A stretch of DNA of 34,102 nt from contig CAKZLM010000106.1 of the NCBI GenBank assembly GCA_937126915.1, positions 1 to 34,102 on the forward strand, read 5' to 3'. Positions 25,286 through 34,102 of this stretch are shown here, piece by piece. The stretch's first letter is position 1, and each line of letters starts with the position of its first letter. Under the pieces are notes generated by a model, which had not been told where the DNA came from, ran no database searches, and saw only the letters and a list, made by a program, of their open reading frames with translations. Source of the DNA: an uncultured Alphaproteobacteria bacterium (GTDB taxonomy: Bacteria > Pseudomonadota > Alphaproteobacteria > Sphingomonadales > SMXR01). Made by a program: the position numbers and the translations under genes.

Positions 25286-26092
25286 CTAGAAGCGATAACG
25301 TACACCAATGTTAAACAATGATGCTTTGTTTTCCACCTTCAATTCTCCGGGCAATAGATCAAGCTGGGTTTTAACCTTTTGTGACATGAAATAACGATAG
25401 TCAGCAAAAAGAGTTGTCTGATCGTTTAAATCAAAGTCTGCACCTGCGATTAATTGAAACGCCAAGGCACCATCTTTGTCATCGGCTACACCAACGGCTG
25501 AGGGTGAGAACTTCACACTGTTTGATGAATAACCAATACCCGCGCCTAAATAAGGCGAGAAAGCTTCACCAGCCATAAAATCATAATAGGTGTTACCCAT
25601 AAAAGCTAGGGTGCTAACACTGCCTTGACCATCTGCAACGATGGTGGCGACATCTGCACCAAGATTTGGCGATCCTGTGATTAAAACACCGGCATCTTCT
25701 GTGCCAATTGCACCACCGCCAACCAACACACCGTCATGGCTATCAACATCACTGTCGATATAGCGAACTTCAAACTCGGTCCTAAAACCATTGCCGTAAT
25801 CATATCCCATACCAAGGGCAAAATTATAACCTGATTTAAAGTCAGTATCCCAAGCCAAGTCGGTGCCAGATGGCAACACTGTGCCAGCAGGAATGGTTGT
25901 GCCTGCCCCTGTGGTAAAGTCAGAGGTTAAAGCACCTGCATTGTTTGACTTCATCAAAGAGGCCAAACCAAAAGAACCACTAAAATACAAACCACCACTG
26001 GCTTGTTGTGCCACACTTGGGGATGCCAACGTAAAGCCAGCAAGTGTCGCAACCAGAGCTGTCGTCTTCTTAAAAGTAAGCAACTGTTTCAT
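25286..26092 (-). CDS. Small outer-membrane beta-barrel protein
   Basis: 268 residues from ATG 26092, with GGAGG 6 bases upstream (an upstream in-frame start at 26116 is not supported). The signal peptide ends at about SVAQ-QAS. The mature chain alternates hydrophobic and polar residues in strands (GLYFSGSFGLASL, AFSPYLGAGIGYSS, TTLFADYRYFMSQ) and closes with IGVRYRF, the aromatic C-terminal signature for BAM insertion. It belongs to the OMP beta-barrel/Opa-like group (8-stranded) rather than a porin. No peptidoglycan-binding OmpA domain follows. Function is unknown. A strand-specific terminator lies downstream. Confidence 0.85.
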   Translation of the reverse strand: MKQLLTFKKTTALVATLAGFTLASPSVAQQASGGLYFSGSFGLASLMKSNNAGALTSDFTTGAGTTIPAGTVLPSGTDLAWDTDFKSGYNFALGMGYDYGNGFRTEFEVRYIDSDVDSHDGVLVGGGAIGTEDAGVLITGSPNLGADVATIVADGQGSVSTLAFMGNTYYDFMAGEAFSPYLGAGIGYSSNSVKFSPSAVGVADDKDGALAFQLIAGADFDLNDQTTLFADYRYFMSQKVKTQLDLLPGELKVENKASLFNIGVRYRF

Positions 26093-26526
26093 TGTTTCCT
26101 CCATCAGTTGTTCCACCCCACTGTACGTAACAAATAAGCAACTAGTTTATGTCTTTTTTAAGAGCGTGATATAGGTCTTCAAACGATACCCATCATGCGC
26201 ACCACTAACGTTTAAAAAATCGAATCACTGTAAAAAAAGTATCATCAAACTCTTTTTGAGGTTTTTACAAAATAACAAGCACGACGTTTTTTGCTATCAC
26301 CAATAGCGCATCTGTAATAATTTTATCTTTATTAACAACACTTTAATAAAAACATGTTGTTTTGCGTAAAATTAAACACACTAAATTTACTTCTTATTAA
26401 GGCATCTCAAGCTAAAACCCTTCCCGCAGACAAAAGTAATTTTTGCACGCTAAGTATTTATTAAAAATTTACTTAACAATATCTTACTTTTTACTTCGTA
26501 ATACTATTGAGAAAGACCCCCTAGCT
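26093..26526. other. 434-base AT-rich divergent intergenic region
   Basis: No coding sequence is supported. The region is strongly AT-rich with many short A/T runs and contains a 7-bp inverted repeat AACAACA (26334-26340) and TGTTGTT (26355-26361). It should carry the promoters of the divergent beta-barrel and chemoreceptor genes, but no clear sigma-70, sigma-28 or sigma-54 pair can be named. Confidence 0.5.
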
Positions 26527-28323
26527 ATGAAACAGCTCACCGCAAGATTTAGTGATCTAAAAACCCAAACTAAAATTCTAATTGGTACTATGGCCCCTTT
26601 GGCGCTTACCCTAATTTTAGCCGTAATCATCAACACTAATTTAACCAAAATCGTTGAAACTTCTGGTTGGGTTGAACACACTCATAATGTTTTGGAAAAA
26701 GCCAATAACATTGTTGCCTCTGCTGTTGACATGGAAACAGGTATGCGTGGCTTCATGCTGGCGGGTAAAAACGAATTTCTAGATCCCTATAATGGCGGCC
26801 AAAAAGCCTTTTATGAGCAACTGGCTGATTTACAACAAACAGTAAGCGACAACCCCCCACAAGTGGCACGTCTTGAAGAAGTAAAAAAGACCATCCAAGA
26901 CTGGCAAGCAAACATTACCGAGCCTTATATTCAATACAGACGTCAAGTTGGCGCTACAAACACCATGGATGGTGTTGCTGCTATGATTGGTGAAGCCCGT
27001 GGTAAACAATATTTTGATAAATTTCGTGGCCTAATGGCAGAGTTTTCATCAATTGAACGTTCCTTGATGGAACAACGACAAGTAGAGAATGAAGCAACCG
27101 TTTCTTCAACTTTCACAATGCTTTACACCTTTGTGATCTTTGCCATCATCATTGGCCTTGCCATGGCTCTTTTCGTTGGTCGTATGGTATCTAACCCCAT
27201 CGTTCGCATGACCAACGCCATGACTGAATTGGCCGACGGCAATGACGAGATTGAAATTCCTTGCCTTGATCAAAAAGACGAAGTTGGCGATATGGCAGAT
27301 GCCGTTATGGTCTTCAAAGATGCCTCTATTGAAAACAAACGCTTACAAAAAGAAGCAGAAGAGCAACGCATCCGTGATGAGGAAGAAGAACGCCAGCGTG
27401 TTGCTGCTGAAAGAGCAAGAGAAACGCAAGATGCCGCTGATAAAGAAGCTGCCCGTCTAAAAGCAGAAAGCGACAAGAGAGAGGCCCAAAACGCCCTAGC
27501 CAACAGATTTGACGAGCGCGTTGGTGGTGTACTACAAATTGTTCGCAATTCTGTAAGTCAAATGTATGATGCCTCTAGTTCAATGGTCCAGTCTGCAGAC
27601 AGCACCAGAAGCGAAGCACAAAATGCTGCTGTTGCCGCTAAACAAGCAGGTAGCAACGTACAAATGGTGGCCAGCGCATCTGAAGAAATGTCTTCTTCAA
27701 TTTCAGAAATTAATGGTCAAGCAAACGAAGCCGCAACCATTTCAAACAATGCTTTGGAAGTTTCAACCAATGCCGCCAGCCAAGTAGCAGCCTTAAGCGA
27801 AGCAACTGACAAAATTAATCATGTCACTGCCTTAATTAATGACATTGCCGAACAAACCAATCTTCTAGCCCTAAACGCCACAATTGAGGCGGCCCGCGCC
27901 GGTGAAGCAGGTAAAGGTTTCGCGGTTGTTGCATCAGAAGTAAAAGCACTGGCCAGTCAAACAGCCCAAGCAACCTCTGATATCGCAACTCAGGTTGCTG
28001 AATTGCAGCAGGTTTCTGGATCTGCCGTTTCATCGGTTCAAGAAATTTCTGGCACCATTTCTCGTCTTAACGAAATTTCAGTTGCCATCGCAGGAGCCAT
28101 GGAAGAGCAATCAGCAGCTACACAAGAAATCTCTAGAAACTCAATTGAAGCTGCAAACGGTACACAGTCTGCCGGAACCAACGTAGAAAAAGTTTCGACC
28201 ATTGCGCAAGATACTGGAACGGCTGCAGAACAAGTTAATAGCTCTGCCAGCAGCCTGAAAGAACAGGCCGAAACTCTTCAAATGGAAGTGGCAAGCTTCT
28301 TAAATGAAATTCGTTCCGCTTAA
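26527..28323 (+). CDS. Methyl-accepting chemotaxis protein with CHASE3 sensor
   Basis: 598 residues from ATG 26527. In-frame codons further upstream continue back to 26443 but have no ribosome site and would add a non-signal N-terminus. TM1 is at about 19-37 and TM2 at 199-218. Between them is a CHASE3 domain with [20 protein letters not shown] (67-84). A HAMP domain follows at 219-270 ([20 protein letters not shown]), then a charged coiled coil of about 55 residues rich in E, K and R. The MCP signalling hairpin tip is [20 protein letters not shown] followed by [20 protein letters not shown] (437-477). It reports to CheA/CheW. The ligand is unknown. The C-terminus lacks the NWETF-type CheR/CheB tether. 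Confidence 0.93.
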   Translation: MKQLTARFSDLKTQTKILIGTMAPLALTLILAVIINTNLTKIVETSGWVEHTHNVLEKANNIVASAVDMETGMRGFMLAGKNEFLDPYNGGQKAFYEQLADLQQTVSDNPPQVARLEEVKKTIQDWQANITEPYIQYRRQVGATNTMDGVAAMIGEARGKQYFDKFRGLMAEFSSIERSLMEQRQVENEATVSSTFTMLYTFVIFAIIIGLAMALFVGRMVSNPIVRMTNAMTELADGNDEIEIPCLDQKDEVGDMADAVMVFKDASIENKRLQKEAEEQRIRDEEEERQRVAAERARETQDAADKEAARLKAESDKREAQNALANRFDERVGGVLQIVRNSVSQMYDASSSMVQSADSTRSEAQNAAVAAKQAGSNVQMVASASEEMSSSISEINGQANEAATISNNALEVSTNAASQVAALSEATDKINHVTALINDIAEQTNLLALNATIEAARAGEAGKGFAVVASEVKALASQTAQATSDIATQVAELQQVSGSAVSSVQEISGTISRLNEISVAIAGAMEEQSAATQEISRNSIEAANGTQSAGTNVEKVSTIAQDTGTAAEQVNSSASSLKEQAETLQMEVASFLNEIRSA

Positions 28324-28357
28324 AGATAAGCCCCAGTAAAAAATAAGTAGAAAATTA

Positions 28358-29479
28358 ATGTTACATTTCAATAAACTAATGATCGTAGTGTCACTCATCA
28401 TGACACTACTACCCCACTCTTTTGCTCATGCACAGGACAAACAGCCCTTTGATCTTGGCGCCTCTTATGAGATGGGCTATCAGCCTACGCCTCTGAAAGG
28501 TGGTGATGGCAGCTCAGCTAAGCAACGCTTAACCTTTAACATTTTAGCCGATACCGCTGCTTTGGTAGGTCTTGAAAACGGTTCAGTTTTCTTTCAATAT
28601 CAAAACCACAACGGTGAACACGGCGTTAACAATGTGGGTGACATCCAGCAATTTGATGGCCTAGACGACCCAGAATATAACCGCATCCACATGTTCTGGT
28701 ATCAGCATATTTTATTGGATGGCGATCTACGTGTTAAGGTGGGTAAAGTTGAACCTAAAAGCGAATTCTTTGCCCCAGAAAACGCCCGTAATCACCTAGG
28801 ATTTTCAACGGAACGCAGCCCAACCATCATTGCCCAAGGCCCACCATCAATGAGCATTAACGCCTTCTACAGCCCTACGGATAACCTCACATTGGCTGTG
28901 GGTGTGTATGACGCCAGCTGGAATCAAGGTGCAGACCAAAACAATTTCAAACTGCGTAATTTCTTTGATGCCGAAGACTATGCCTATTTTCTTGAGGGCC
29001 GCTATACATGGACCCAAGGCCTTAACAACCTACCGGGTGGCATTAAAGTTGGCGCTTGGCAATTAGACGGTACCGTTATCGAATTTGATGGTAACCAGAA
29101 AGAAAACACCAGCGGTTTATATTTTGTCTATGACCAAGACATCAGCGATAATGGCGTTGGGGTGTATGCCCAATTTGGACTTGCTGATAAAAAGGTTAGC
29201 AACTTATCACGCCATGTTGGTTTAGGCATGCAATGGAAAGGTCCAATTGCCAGCCGCATGGACGACGTATTTGGCGCCGGCATCTCAACGGTGAAATTTT
29301 CCAGCAGTCAGGGCAGCCCCTTCTTAAAGGATTCAGAAACCGCCTTTGAAGTGTTCTACAAAGCACCTTTGAAAAACTGGTTCATTGTCCAAGCTGACCT
29401 GCAATATATCACTAACCCAGGCGGCCAGACCCATGATAATGTTTTGGTTTCAACTTTTAGAGCAACGCTTGCCTTCTAA
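28358..29479 (+). CDS. OprB-type carbohydrate-selective porin
   Basis: 373 residues. Signal peptide 1-25 ends SFAHA-QDK. The body matches the OprB family: an N-terminal PFDLGASYEMGYQP strand, FWYQHILLDGDLRVKVGKVE and the closing segment ETAFEVFYKAPLKNWFIVQA followed by QYITNPGG, which is the family's most conserved part. A final ATLAF strand carries the C-terminal aromatic. OprB porins let sugars and similar small solutes through the outer membrane. It starts 34 bases after the chemoreceptor stop in the same direction, so they may be co-transcribed. The transcript ends in a hairpin embedded in the convergent kinase gene. Confidence 0.85.
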   Translation: MLHFNKLMIVVSLIMTLLPHSFAHAQDKQPFDLGASYEMGYQPTPLKGGDGSSAKQRLTFNILADTAALVGLENGSVFFQYQNHNGEHGVNNVGDIQQFDGLDDPEYNRIHMFWYQHILLDGDLRVKVGKVEPKSEFFAPENARNHLGFSTERSPTIIAQGPPSMSINAFYSPTDNLTLAVGVYDASWNQGADQNNFKLRNFFDAEDYAYFLEGRYTWTQGLNNLPGGIKVGAWQLDGTVIEFDGNQKENTSGLYFVYDQDISDNGVGVYAQFGLADKKVSNLSRHVGLGMQWKGPIASRMDDVFGAGISTVKFSSSQGSPFLKDSETAFEVFYKAPLKNWFIVQADLQYITNPGGQTHDNVLVSTFRATLAF

Positions 29480-29505
29480 GCCAAGCAGCAGCGTTAAATG
29501 TTGAT

Positions 29506-31626
29506 TTAGGGAGAGGCAAGCCTCTCCCTTTTTTTCAATTTCTTGCTGTTTAACACAATATCCAAAACCCCACGAATATCATCAATATCATAAGGCTTAG
29601 TGATCACACCATTTAGACCAGCTTGCTCGCATAGGTCTTTAACCTCCGTTAAGGCATCAGCGGTCAGGGCAAAAATGGTGGTACGCTGATTAATACCTAA
29701 TTCCATCATTTTATGCCCAGCTTCAATACCATTCATCACCGGCATATGTATATCAAGGAAGATCAGATCAAATTGCTGATCTGACGCCGCCTCTACAGCT
29801 TTTTTACCATTATCGACCATAGTGGGAACAATGTGAAACATGTCCAAGATACTGGTCACGATAGCTTGATTAATGGCATTATCTTCTGCCACCAACACTT
29901 TTAACCCTGAATAATCCTGATCAACAGAACGGTCCAATTCTTTCTTGGTTGGTTGCCCCTCAGACATTGGCAACAACAACCTAAACTGACTGCCAACACC
30001 AACATCACTTTTGACCGATACATCACCATCCAGCAGCTTAACCAGTGACTTAACGATCGCCAAACCAAGTCCTGTACCACCATACTCCGACGAGATCATT
30101 TTATTATCCTGCTCGAAGCGGCCCCAAATTTTATCAATGTTTTTAATGCCAATACCCGTATCTTGAATGTCAATTTGCATGCCAGTCACAACGTCATCTT
30201 TCATGACCGCTTTGAAAGACAGTGTCACACTTCCCTTTGATGTAAATTTAAAAGCATTTGATAAAAGATTATTCAGAATTTGCCGCAAGCGCATTTTATC
30301 ATAAACCACATAATCTGGCAGAGCTGCATCTCTTTCAACGGCAAATGACAAGCCCTTTTTATTCGCTTGTCCTTTATAAACCTTAGTAAGAGACTCAATC
30401 ATATCTTCAAGGCTAAAACTCTCTTTTTGAACACTCAGCTTACTGCGTTCAATTTTCGAGAAGTCCAATATATCATTCAATGAATGCATTAAGCTTTCAG
30501 CACACTCTTTGATGGTTGTAATATGCTGGGCGCGATCTTCTGGGCGATGCGCCTTTGACAACAAATCGGCCATACCCATAATGCCCGTTAAAGGGGTTCT
30601 AATTTCATGGCTCATATTCGCCAAAAAGTGGCTTTTGGCACTATTGGCCGCCTCGGCATTTTCCTTGGCCTTTTTCAAACTACCCTGCATTGCCTTTTGG
30701 TTAGTAATATCTTGAATGATAGACCACACCACAGGGATACCGCCCTCATCCTCAACCGCAACACCATGCATCATGACATCAAAAAAGGCTCCTGACTTAT
30801 GCTTTAACACATGCTCTGCGGGCTCATAACGCCCTGATTGCTGAACCATTTGCAATAAATCACTGCTTTCATCAGCCTTTAAATCCACCAATGACTTTTC
30901 TAGGAGTTCCGCCTCTTGATAGCCTGAGTAAAGCTCAAACTCTTTATTCGCAGAAATAAATTTACCATCTGAAGCGCGGTTTTTCACAATGCCAACCGGG
31001 GCAATTTCTACAAACTCGTTGAGAGACCTCGTAAGAAGCTCATTGTCTTTTTGAACCTTGGCGTTCAGCTTTTTAATCTCGATGGTAGCCGCGCCCATTT
31101 CCGCAACCATTTGCGCCAAGCCAACCAAGAAATCAAAATGCCTTTTAATTTCATCTTCAGAATAAACGGGCACCCGCTTAATGGCATCTAGGTAATCTTC
31201 TTCAGGAAAGCCAATACGTTTTGCCCGCTCTCTAAACTCGTCCAAATTGGGCGGTGATAAGAAAAACTGACCAGTAAATAAATTGGCCACATGGACGCCA
31301 TCAATTTTAATCGGCGTTGCCACATCAACCAAACCGTTTTTACAGCGATATAAATTATAGCTATTGCCCTGCTCAATAGAACTTGCGATGGCGGTATCGC
31401 TTTCTAAGCAATTGGCACAAGTGGTAGCGTTTTGACGATGAAATTTGGTGCAGCTATCTTGCCAATTTGTAGCGATCAAAACCGTCCCTTCCAAATCAAG
31501 AAGAGCCGTCACCATCCCAGTGGCGTCAGAATATTTCTCAAGCAACCCATTAAGCTTTTGAACATCAATAAGCTCAGTAATATGGGGTGTGGGGTTTTCT
31601 ATATGCAACACGTTTTGAACATTCAT
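29506..31626 (-). CDS. Hybrid sensor histidine kinase with PocR and PAS sensors
   Basis: 706 residues and no membrane helix, so cytoplasmic. In order: a PocR sensory domain (about 20-180) with cysteines C59, C70, C73 and C95; a short coiled linker; a PAS domain (about 200-310); HisKA with phospho-acceptor H340 in ANMSHEIRTPLTG; HATPase_c (N-box near LNNLLSNAFKF, G-box DTGIGI and GGTGLGLAIV); and a receiver with D625 in LIFLDIHMPVMNG. A phosphorelay output is expected but no partner HPt or regulator lies nearby. PocR domains sense small organic ligands in regulators such as PocR (propanediol). The last seven residues RERLASP are encoded inside the terminator of the convergent porin. Confidence 0.93.
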   Translation of the reverse strand: MNVQNVLHIENPTPHITELIDVQKLNGLLEKYSDATGMVTALLDLEGTVLIATNWQDSCTKFHRQNATTCANCLESDTAIASSIEQGNSYNLYRCKNGLVDVATPIKIDGVHVANLFTGQFFLSPPNLDEFRERAKRIGFPEEDYLDAIKRVPVYSEDEIKRHFDFLVGLAQMVAEMGAATIEIKKLNAKVQKDNELLTRSLNEFVEIAPVGIVKNRASDGKFISANKEFELYSGYQEAELLEKSLVDLKADESSDLLQMVQQSGRYEPAEHVLKHKSGAFFDVMMHGVAVEDEGGIPVVWSIIQDITNQKAMQGSLKKAKENAEAANSAKSHFLANMSHEIRTPLTGIMGMADLLSKAHRPEDRAQHITTIKECAESLMHSLNDILDFSKIERSKLSVQKESFSLEDMIESLTKVYKGQANKKGLSFAVERDAALPDYVVYDKMRLRQILNNLLSNAFKFTSKGSVTLSFKAVMKDDVVTGMQIDIQDTGIGIKNIDKIWGRFEQDNKMISSEYGGTGLGLAIVKSLVKLLDGDVSVKSDVGVGSQFRLLLPMSEGQPTKKELDRSVDQDYSGLKVLVAEDNAINQAIVTSILDMFHIVPTMVDNGKKAVEAASDQQFDLIFLDIHMPVMNGIEAGHKMMELGINQRTTIFALTADALTEVKDLCEQAGLNGVITKPYDIDDIRGVLDIVLNSKKLKKRERLASP
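29508..29535 (+). terminator. Hairpin terminator of the porin, inside the kinase coding end
   Basis: AGGGAGAGGC (29508-29517) and GCCTCTCCCT (29520-29529) pair, with the loop formed by the CAAG at the tip, and are followed by a T-run to 29535. The kinase's stop codon (29506-29508) abuts the left arm, so this terminator doubles as coding sequence. Confidence 0.85.
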
Positions 31627-31856
31627 AAATCATCTTCACACATCTATATGACACTTATATGAACTAAGCCGAAAACAACGAAGATATAAAAACAATAAAG
31701 GCCACTATTATGCGGCCCTAATAATTATAGCACAATGCGACATATTCTCACATCACATAAAACTGATTTCACATATTTAAAAAGAAACAAACAACGAATA
31801 TGCAGCGAAACCACAATTCTATAACTATTTGATATATATAAAAAATCGTAGGAAAA

Positions 31857-31931
31857 TGGTGCCGCTGGAGAGAATTGAACTCTCGACCTCTCCCTTACCA
31901 AGGGAACGCTCTACCACTGAGCCACAGCGGC
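31857..31931 (-). tRNA. tRNA-Thr(GGT)
   Basis: 75 bases with CCA encoded (31857-31859) and discriminator A at 31860. The acceptor stem is GCCGCTG/CAGCGGC. The D-arm includes GCTCAGTGGTAGAGC, the anticodon loop is TTGGTAA with GGT at 31897-31899, and the T-arm is GAGAGTTCAATTCTCTC. It lies alone between the kinase and the small basic protein. Confidence 0.97.
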
Positions 31932-32173
31932 ACATTTTCATTTTGTTAGGCGAGGACGCCCTAGATGTGCCATCCAACAAGCTAGCATCGCCAGCGCTTG
32001 GAAGTTGAGGTTAGTTGCCAGATGTTTGAGCACATTTCAAGACCAAAATGTTTAAAAACGCATTTTTTCTGGCTTTTTGGTTTTTTTTGATCCCAGACCG
32101 CTTTTTTGACAGCATTTCACTTGCAATTACGCCCAAAAATAGACAAGGTGCAGTGAATTGAGGGAGATGCAGA

Positions 32174-32311
32174 ATGTCCGCTGACACAGAATCAGAAAAA
32201 CCACAAAAAGACAACGCACAGACCGACAAAGAAAAACGCCTTGCTGAGGCTTTACGCGCCAACTTACGGCGCCGTAAAGATCAAAAGCGCGATCGGCAGT
32301 CTGATTCGTAA
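32174..32311 (+). CDS. 45-residue conserved basic small protein
   Basis: ATG 32174, stop TAA 32309-32311, with GGGAG upstream. The first half is acidic/polar (MSADTESEKPQKDNAQTDK) and the second a basic helix (EKRLAEALRANLRRRKDQKR). From memory, similar short basic proteins occur next to murA in many alphaproteobacteria. Neither role nor partner is established from sequence. It lies 143 bases ahead of dcd, so the three genes may form a transcription unit. Confidence 0.75.
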   Translation: MSADTESEKPQKDNAQTDKEKRLAEALRANLRRRKDQKRDRQSDS

Positions 32312-32454
32312 TGTCGTCTTGGCTTTTGCCGATCCCTTTCGTCAACACCTAAAAGCAAGCATCACCAATGCTGTTGGTACAATAACAATGATTAAAAGAC
32401 TAAGGCTTTGATCGTCAAATTTATGGCAAAGCCGCACAATGGGAGTGATTTTAA

Positions 32455-33009
32455 ATGGCTATTATGTCTGATCGTTGGATACGAGAAAAAGCCCTTAACG
32501 AAAACATGATCGAACCGTTCGTTGACGCCCAACGCCGCGAAGGCACCATTTCTTATGGCGTCTCATCTTATGGCTACGACGCTCGCGTCTCTGACGAATT
32601 TAAAATCTTCACCAATGTCGATTCTGCGGTTGTTGACCCGAAAGACTTTTCATCAGACAGCTTCGTTGATCGCCAAGGCGATGTTTGTGTGATCCCACCA
32701 AACTCATTCGCCCTTGCCCGCACGGTTGAATATTTCCGCATTCCTGAAAATGTTTTGGTTGTATGTATGGGCAAATCTACCTATGCCCGCTGTGGTATTA
32801 TTGTCAACGTCACCCCGCTTGAACCGGGTTGGGAAGGCCATGTAACGCTTGAGTTTTCGAACACCACACCGTTACCTGCAAAAATTTATGCCAATGAGGG
32901 CGCTTGCCAGTTCTTGTTCTTTGAGGGCAATGAACCGTGTGAAGTGTCATACGCAGCGCGTTCTGGTAAATATATGGGCCAACGTGGCGTTACCCTGCCA
33001 AAGCTTTAG
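32455..33009 (+). CDS. dcd: dCTP deaminase
   Basis: 184 residues, the family length. It converts dCTP to dUTP and ammonia, feeding dTMP synthesis through dUTPase. Family motifs: [20 protein letters not shown], the active-site region [10 protein letters not shown], the Glu-bearing [14 protein letters not shown] and the C-terminal nucleotide-gripping tail [12 protein letters not shown] 32455 (GGGAG 9 bases upstream) is preferred to the in-frame ATG at 32464. Followed by murA in the same direction. Confidence 0.96.
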   Translation: MAIMSDRWIREKALNENMIEPFVDAQRREGTISYGVSSYGYDARVSDEFKIFTNVDSAVVDPKDFSSDSFVDRQGDVCVIPPNSFALARTVEYFRIPENVLVVCMGKSTYARCGIIVNVTPLEPGWEGHVTLEFSNTTPLPAKIYANEGACQFLFFEGNEPCEVSYAARSGKYMGQRGVTLPKL

Positions 33010-33130
33010 GCATTAATCCCTTCCCTGCCAAACTTGCTGGTCTTTATATCGGCACAATAGGCCGCATTATGGCCTTTGGCTTGCCATGTTTGCTGATCAG
33101 GTTATGCTGAAAAGCAACGGAGAAAATAAA

Positions 33131-34102
33131 ATGGAAAAATTGGTTATTCAAGGTGGTAAGCGTCTATCGGGTGAGGTGCATATTTCAGGTGCCAAAAACG
33201 CTGCACTGCCTTTAATGTGTGCATCGCTTTTATCTGATGATGGTTTAACCCTGACCAATTTACCAAAGCTGGCTGATATTAGAACCCTAGAAAGCGTTCT
33301 TATTCATTTAGGCCTATCTTCGAACCGGTCTCGCCATGGTCGGGCTGAAAAAATTACCCTTAAACCAAACGGCAGCATCGACACCACAGCGCCTTATGAC
33401 ATGGTGCGGAAAATGCGCGCATCTATCTTGGTTCTTGGACCCTTACTGGCGAAATATGGGAAGGCATCGGTTTCATTGCCCGGCGGCTGTGCCATTGGTA
33501 ACCGTCCAATTGATGTTCATTTGGGTGGGTTAGAGCTATTGGGTGCCAAGATTGATTTAAGCGGCGGCTATGTAACCGCCAGCGCACCAAATGGCCGCTT
33601 AATAGGTGGCCGCATTGTGATGCCGATGGTGTCTGTGGGCGCTACCGAAAACTTGGTGATGGCGGCCACCCTTGCCACTGGCATCAGCACCATTGAAAAC
33701 GCCGCCCGCGAACCAGAGATTTCTGATCTTTGCCGTTGCCTTAATGCTATGGGCGCCAAAATTTCTGGCATTGATTCTACCACCCTCACCATCGAAGGGG
33801 TGGAAGCACTGCGCCACGCCGAACACAGCATTATGGCTGATCGCATTGAGGCAGGGTCTTACGCCATTGCCGGGGCCATTACAGGCGGCAGCGTTACCCT
33901 AAAAGACATCGACGCCACCATCTTATCCAGCACCCTTGATGCCTTACGGCAAATGGGGGTTAAAGTGCATATAACAGACGATGGCATCATCATCACAGCC
34001 CCTGAAACACCTTTAAAAGGCATAAACCTTAAAACCCAGCCTTACCCGGGGTTTGCCACTGATATGCAACCGCAATTTATGCCCCTTGCCCCTGTGGTGC
34101 CA
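33131..34102 (+). CDS. murA: UDP-N-acetylglucosamine 1-carboxyvinyltransferase, 5' part (runs off the window)
   Basis: 324 residues to the window end, of about 420. The first committed step of peptidoglycan synthesis transfers enolpyruvate from PEP to UDP-GlcNAc. SGAKNAALPL carries the Lys-Asn substrate pair. PGGCAIGNRPIDVHL holds the catalytic loop Cys (Cys115 in E. coli). IMADRIEAGSYAIA and YPGFATDMQPQFM are the later signatures. The frame is open throughout without a frameshift. ATG 33131 has GGAG just upstream. It lies 121 bases after dcd, with weak inverted repeats in the gap and no terminator, so read-through is likely. Confidence 0.96.
   Translation, partial: MEKLVIQGGKRLSGEVHISGAKNAALPLMCASLLSDDGLTLTNLPKLADIRTLESVLIHLGLSSNRSRHGRAEKITLKPNGSIDTTAPYDMVRKMRASILVLGPLLAKYGKASVSLPGGCAIGNRPIDVHLGGLELLGAKIDLSGGYVTASAPNGRLIGGRIVMPMVSVGATENLVMAATLATGISTIENAAREPEISDLCRCLNAMGAKISGIDSTTLTIEGVEALRHAEHSIMADRIEAGSYAIAGAITGGSVTLKDIDATILSSTLDALRQMGVKVHITDDGIIITAPETPLKGINLKTQPYPGFATDMQPQFMPLAPVVP

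Noticed and set aside
26334-26361. AACAACA/TGTTGTT inverted repeat in the AT-rich divergent region
   Set aside because: Short arms and low-complexity surroundings make chance likely; listed only within the region entry.
32106-32111. Perfect TTGACA as a -35 box for the small protein or dcd
   Set aside because: No -10-like hexamer at 16-18 bases; not enough for a promoter call.
33059-33075. AGGCC...GGCCT hairpin between dcd and murA
   Set aside because: Only 5 bp with a short T-run; too weak for a terminator or attenuator.
33310-33360. Possible compensated frameshift in murA (segment LSSNRSRHGRAEK)
   Set aside because: The frame is open throughout, and reading the other two frames here gives nothing closer to MurA; this is a variable region in the family.
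1-34102. CRISPR arrays, prophage, IS elements or attachment sites
   Set aside because: No regularly spaced repeats, transposase, integrase or long terminal inverted repeats were seen.

Overview
The window is chromosomal DNA of a Gram-negative bacterium of moderate to low GC content, most likely a free-living, probably marine alphaproteobacterium. The evidence is a 184-residue dCTP deaminase followed directly by murA, a 45-residue basic small protein of alphaproteobacterial type just upstream, a typical tRNA-Thr(GGT), a TonB-dependent receptor, and many secreted proteins with signal peptides. An assignment to an order (for example a Kordiimonadales- or Emcibacterales-like lineage) would be a guess. 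I see no phage, IS element, CRISPR array or plasmid function.

Layout. 1-1383: C-terminal part of a TonB-dependent receptor, ending in a shared hairpin terminator. 1464-4506: a secreted M20 peptidase (-), then an APC-family amino acid permease overlapping slyX (+). 4543-10331: a tight minus-strand operon reading acyl-CoA dehydrogenase (glutaryl-CoA type), enoyl-CoA hydratase/3-hydroxyacyl-CoA dehydrogenase, and a fusion of a flavin monooxygenase with an old-yellow-enzyme reductase. The fusion has the architecture of 2-aminobenzoyl-CoA monooxygenase/reductase. 10561-14748: a MacB/FtsX-type permease without an adjacent ATPase, then a serine hydrolase of the beta-lactamase fold. 14749-15152: a non-coding stretch with two kinds of direct repeat. 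15153-20359: an NTF2-like secreted protein (-), a secreted M20D amidohydrolase and M24 aminopeptidase P (+), a VOC protein and a cysteine-desulfurase-like PLP enzyme. 20386-22218: a DUF2786-like coiled protein, a RibD-C/DHFR-like reductase and a phosphatase-fold protein lacking the catalytic cysteine. 22322-26092: a large secreted M14 carboxypeptidase and a small outer-membrane beta-barrel. 26527-31626: a CHASE3 chemoreceptor, an OprB-type porin and a PocR-PAS hybrid histidine kinase. 31857 to the end: tRNA-Thr, the 45-residue protein, dcd and the start of murA.

How the genes fit together. Secreted peptidases and amidohydrolases (M20, M20D, M24, M14, S12-like) with an amino acid permease and a TonB receptor suggest a peptide-scavenging lifestyle. 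The 4543-10331 operon is the best candidate for a less-described pathway: dearomatisation of a CoA-activated aromatic acid followed by beta-oxidation-like steps with a glutaryl-CoA-type intermediate. The substrate is inferred from architecture only, and no CoA ligase is present in the window. Two other genes look like catalytic repurposing. The phosphatase has Gly where Cys is required, and the class V PLP enzyme has Tyr where a desulfurase carries its sulfur-accepting Cys.
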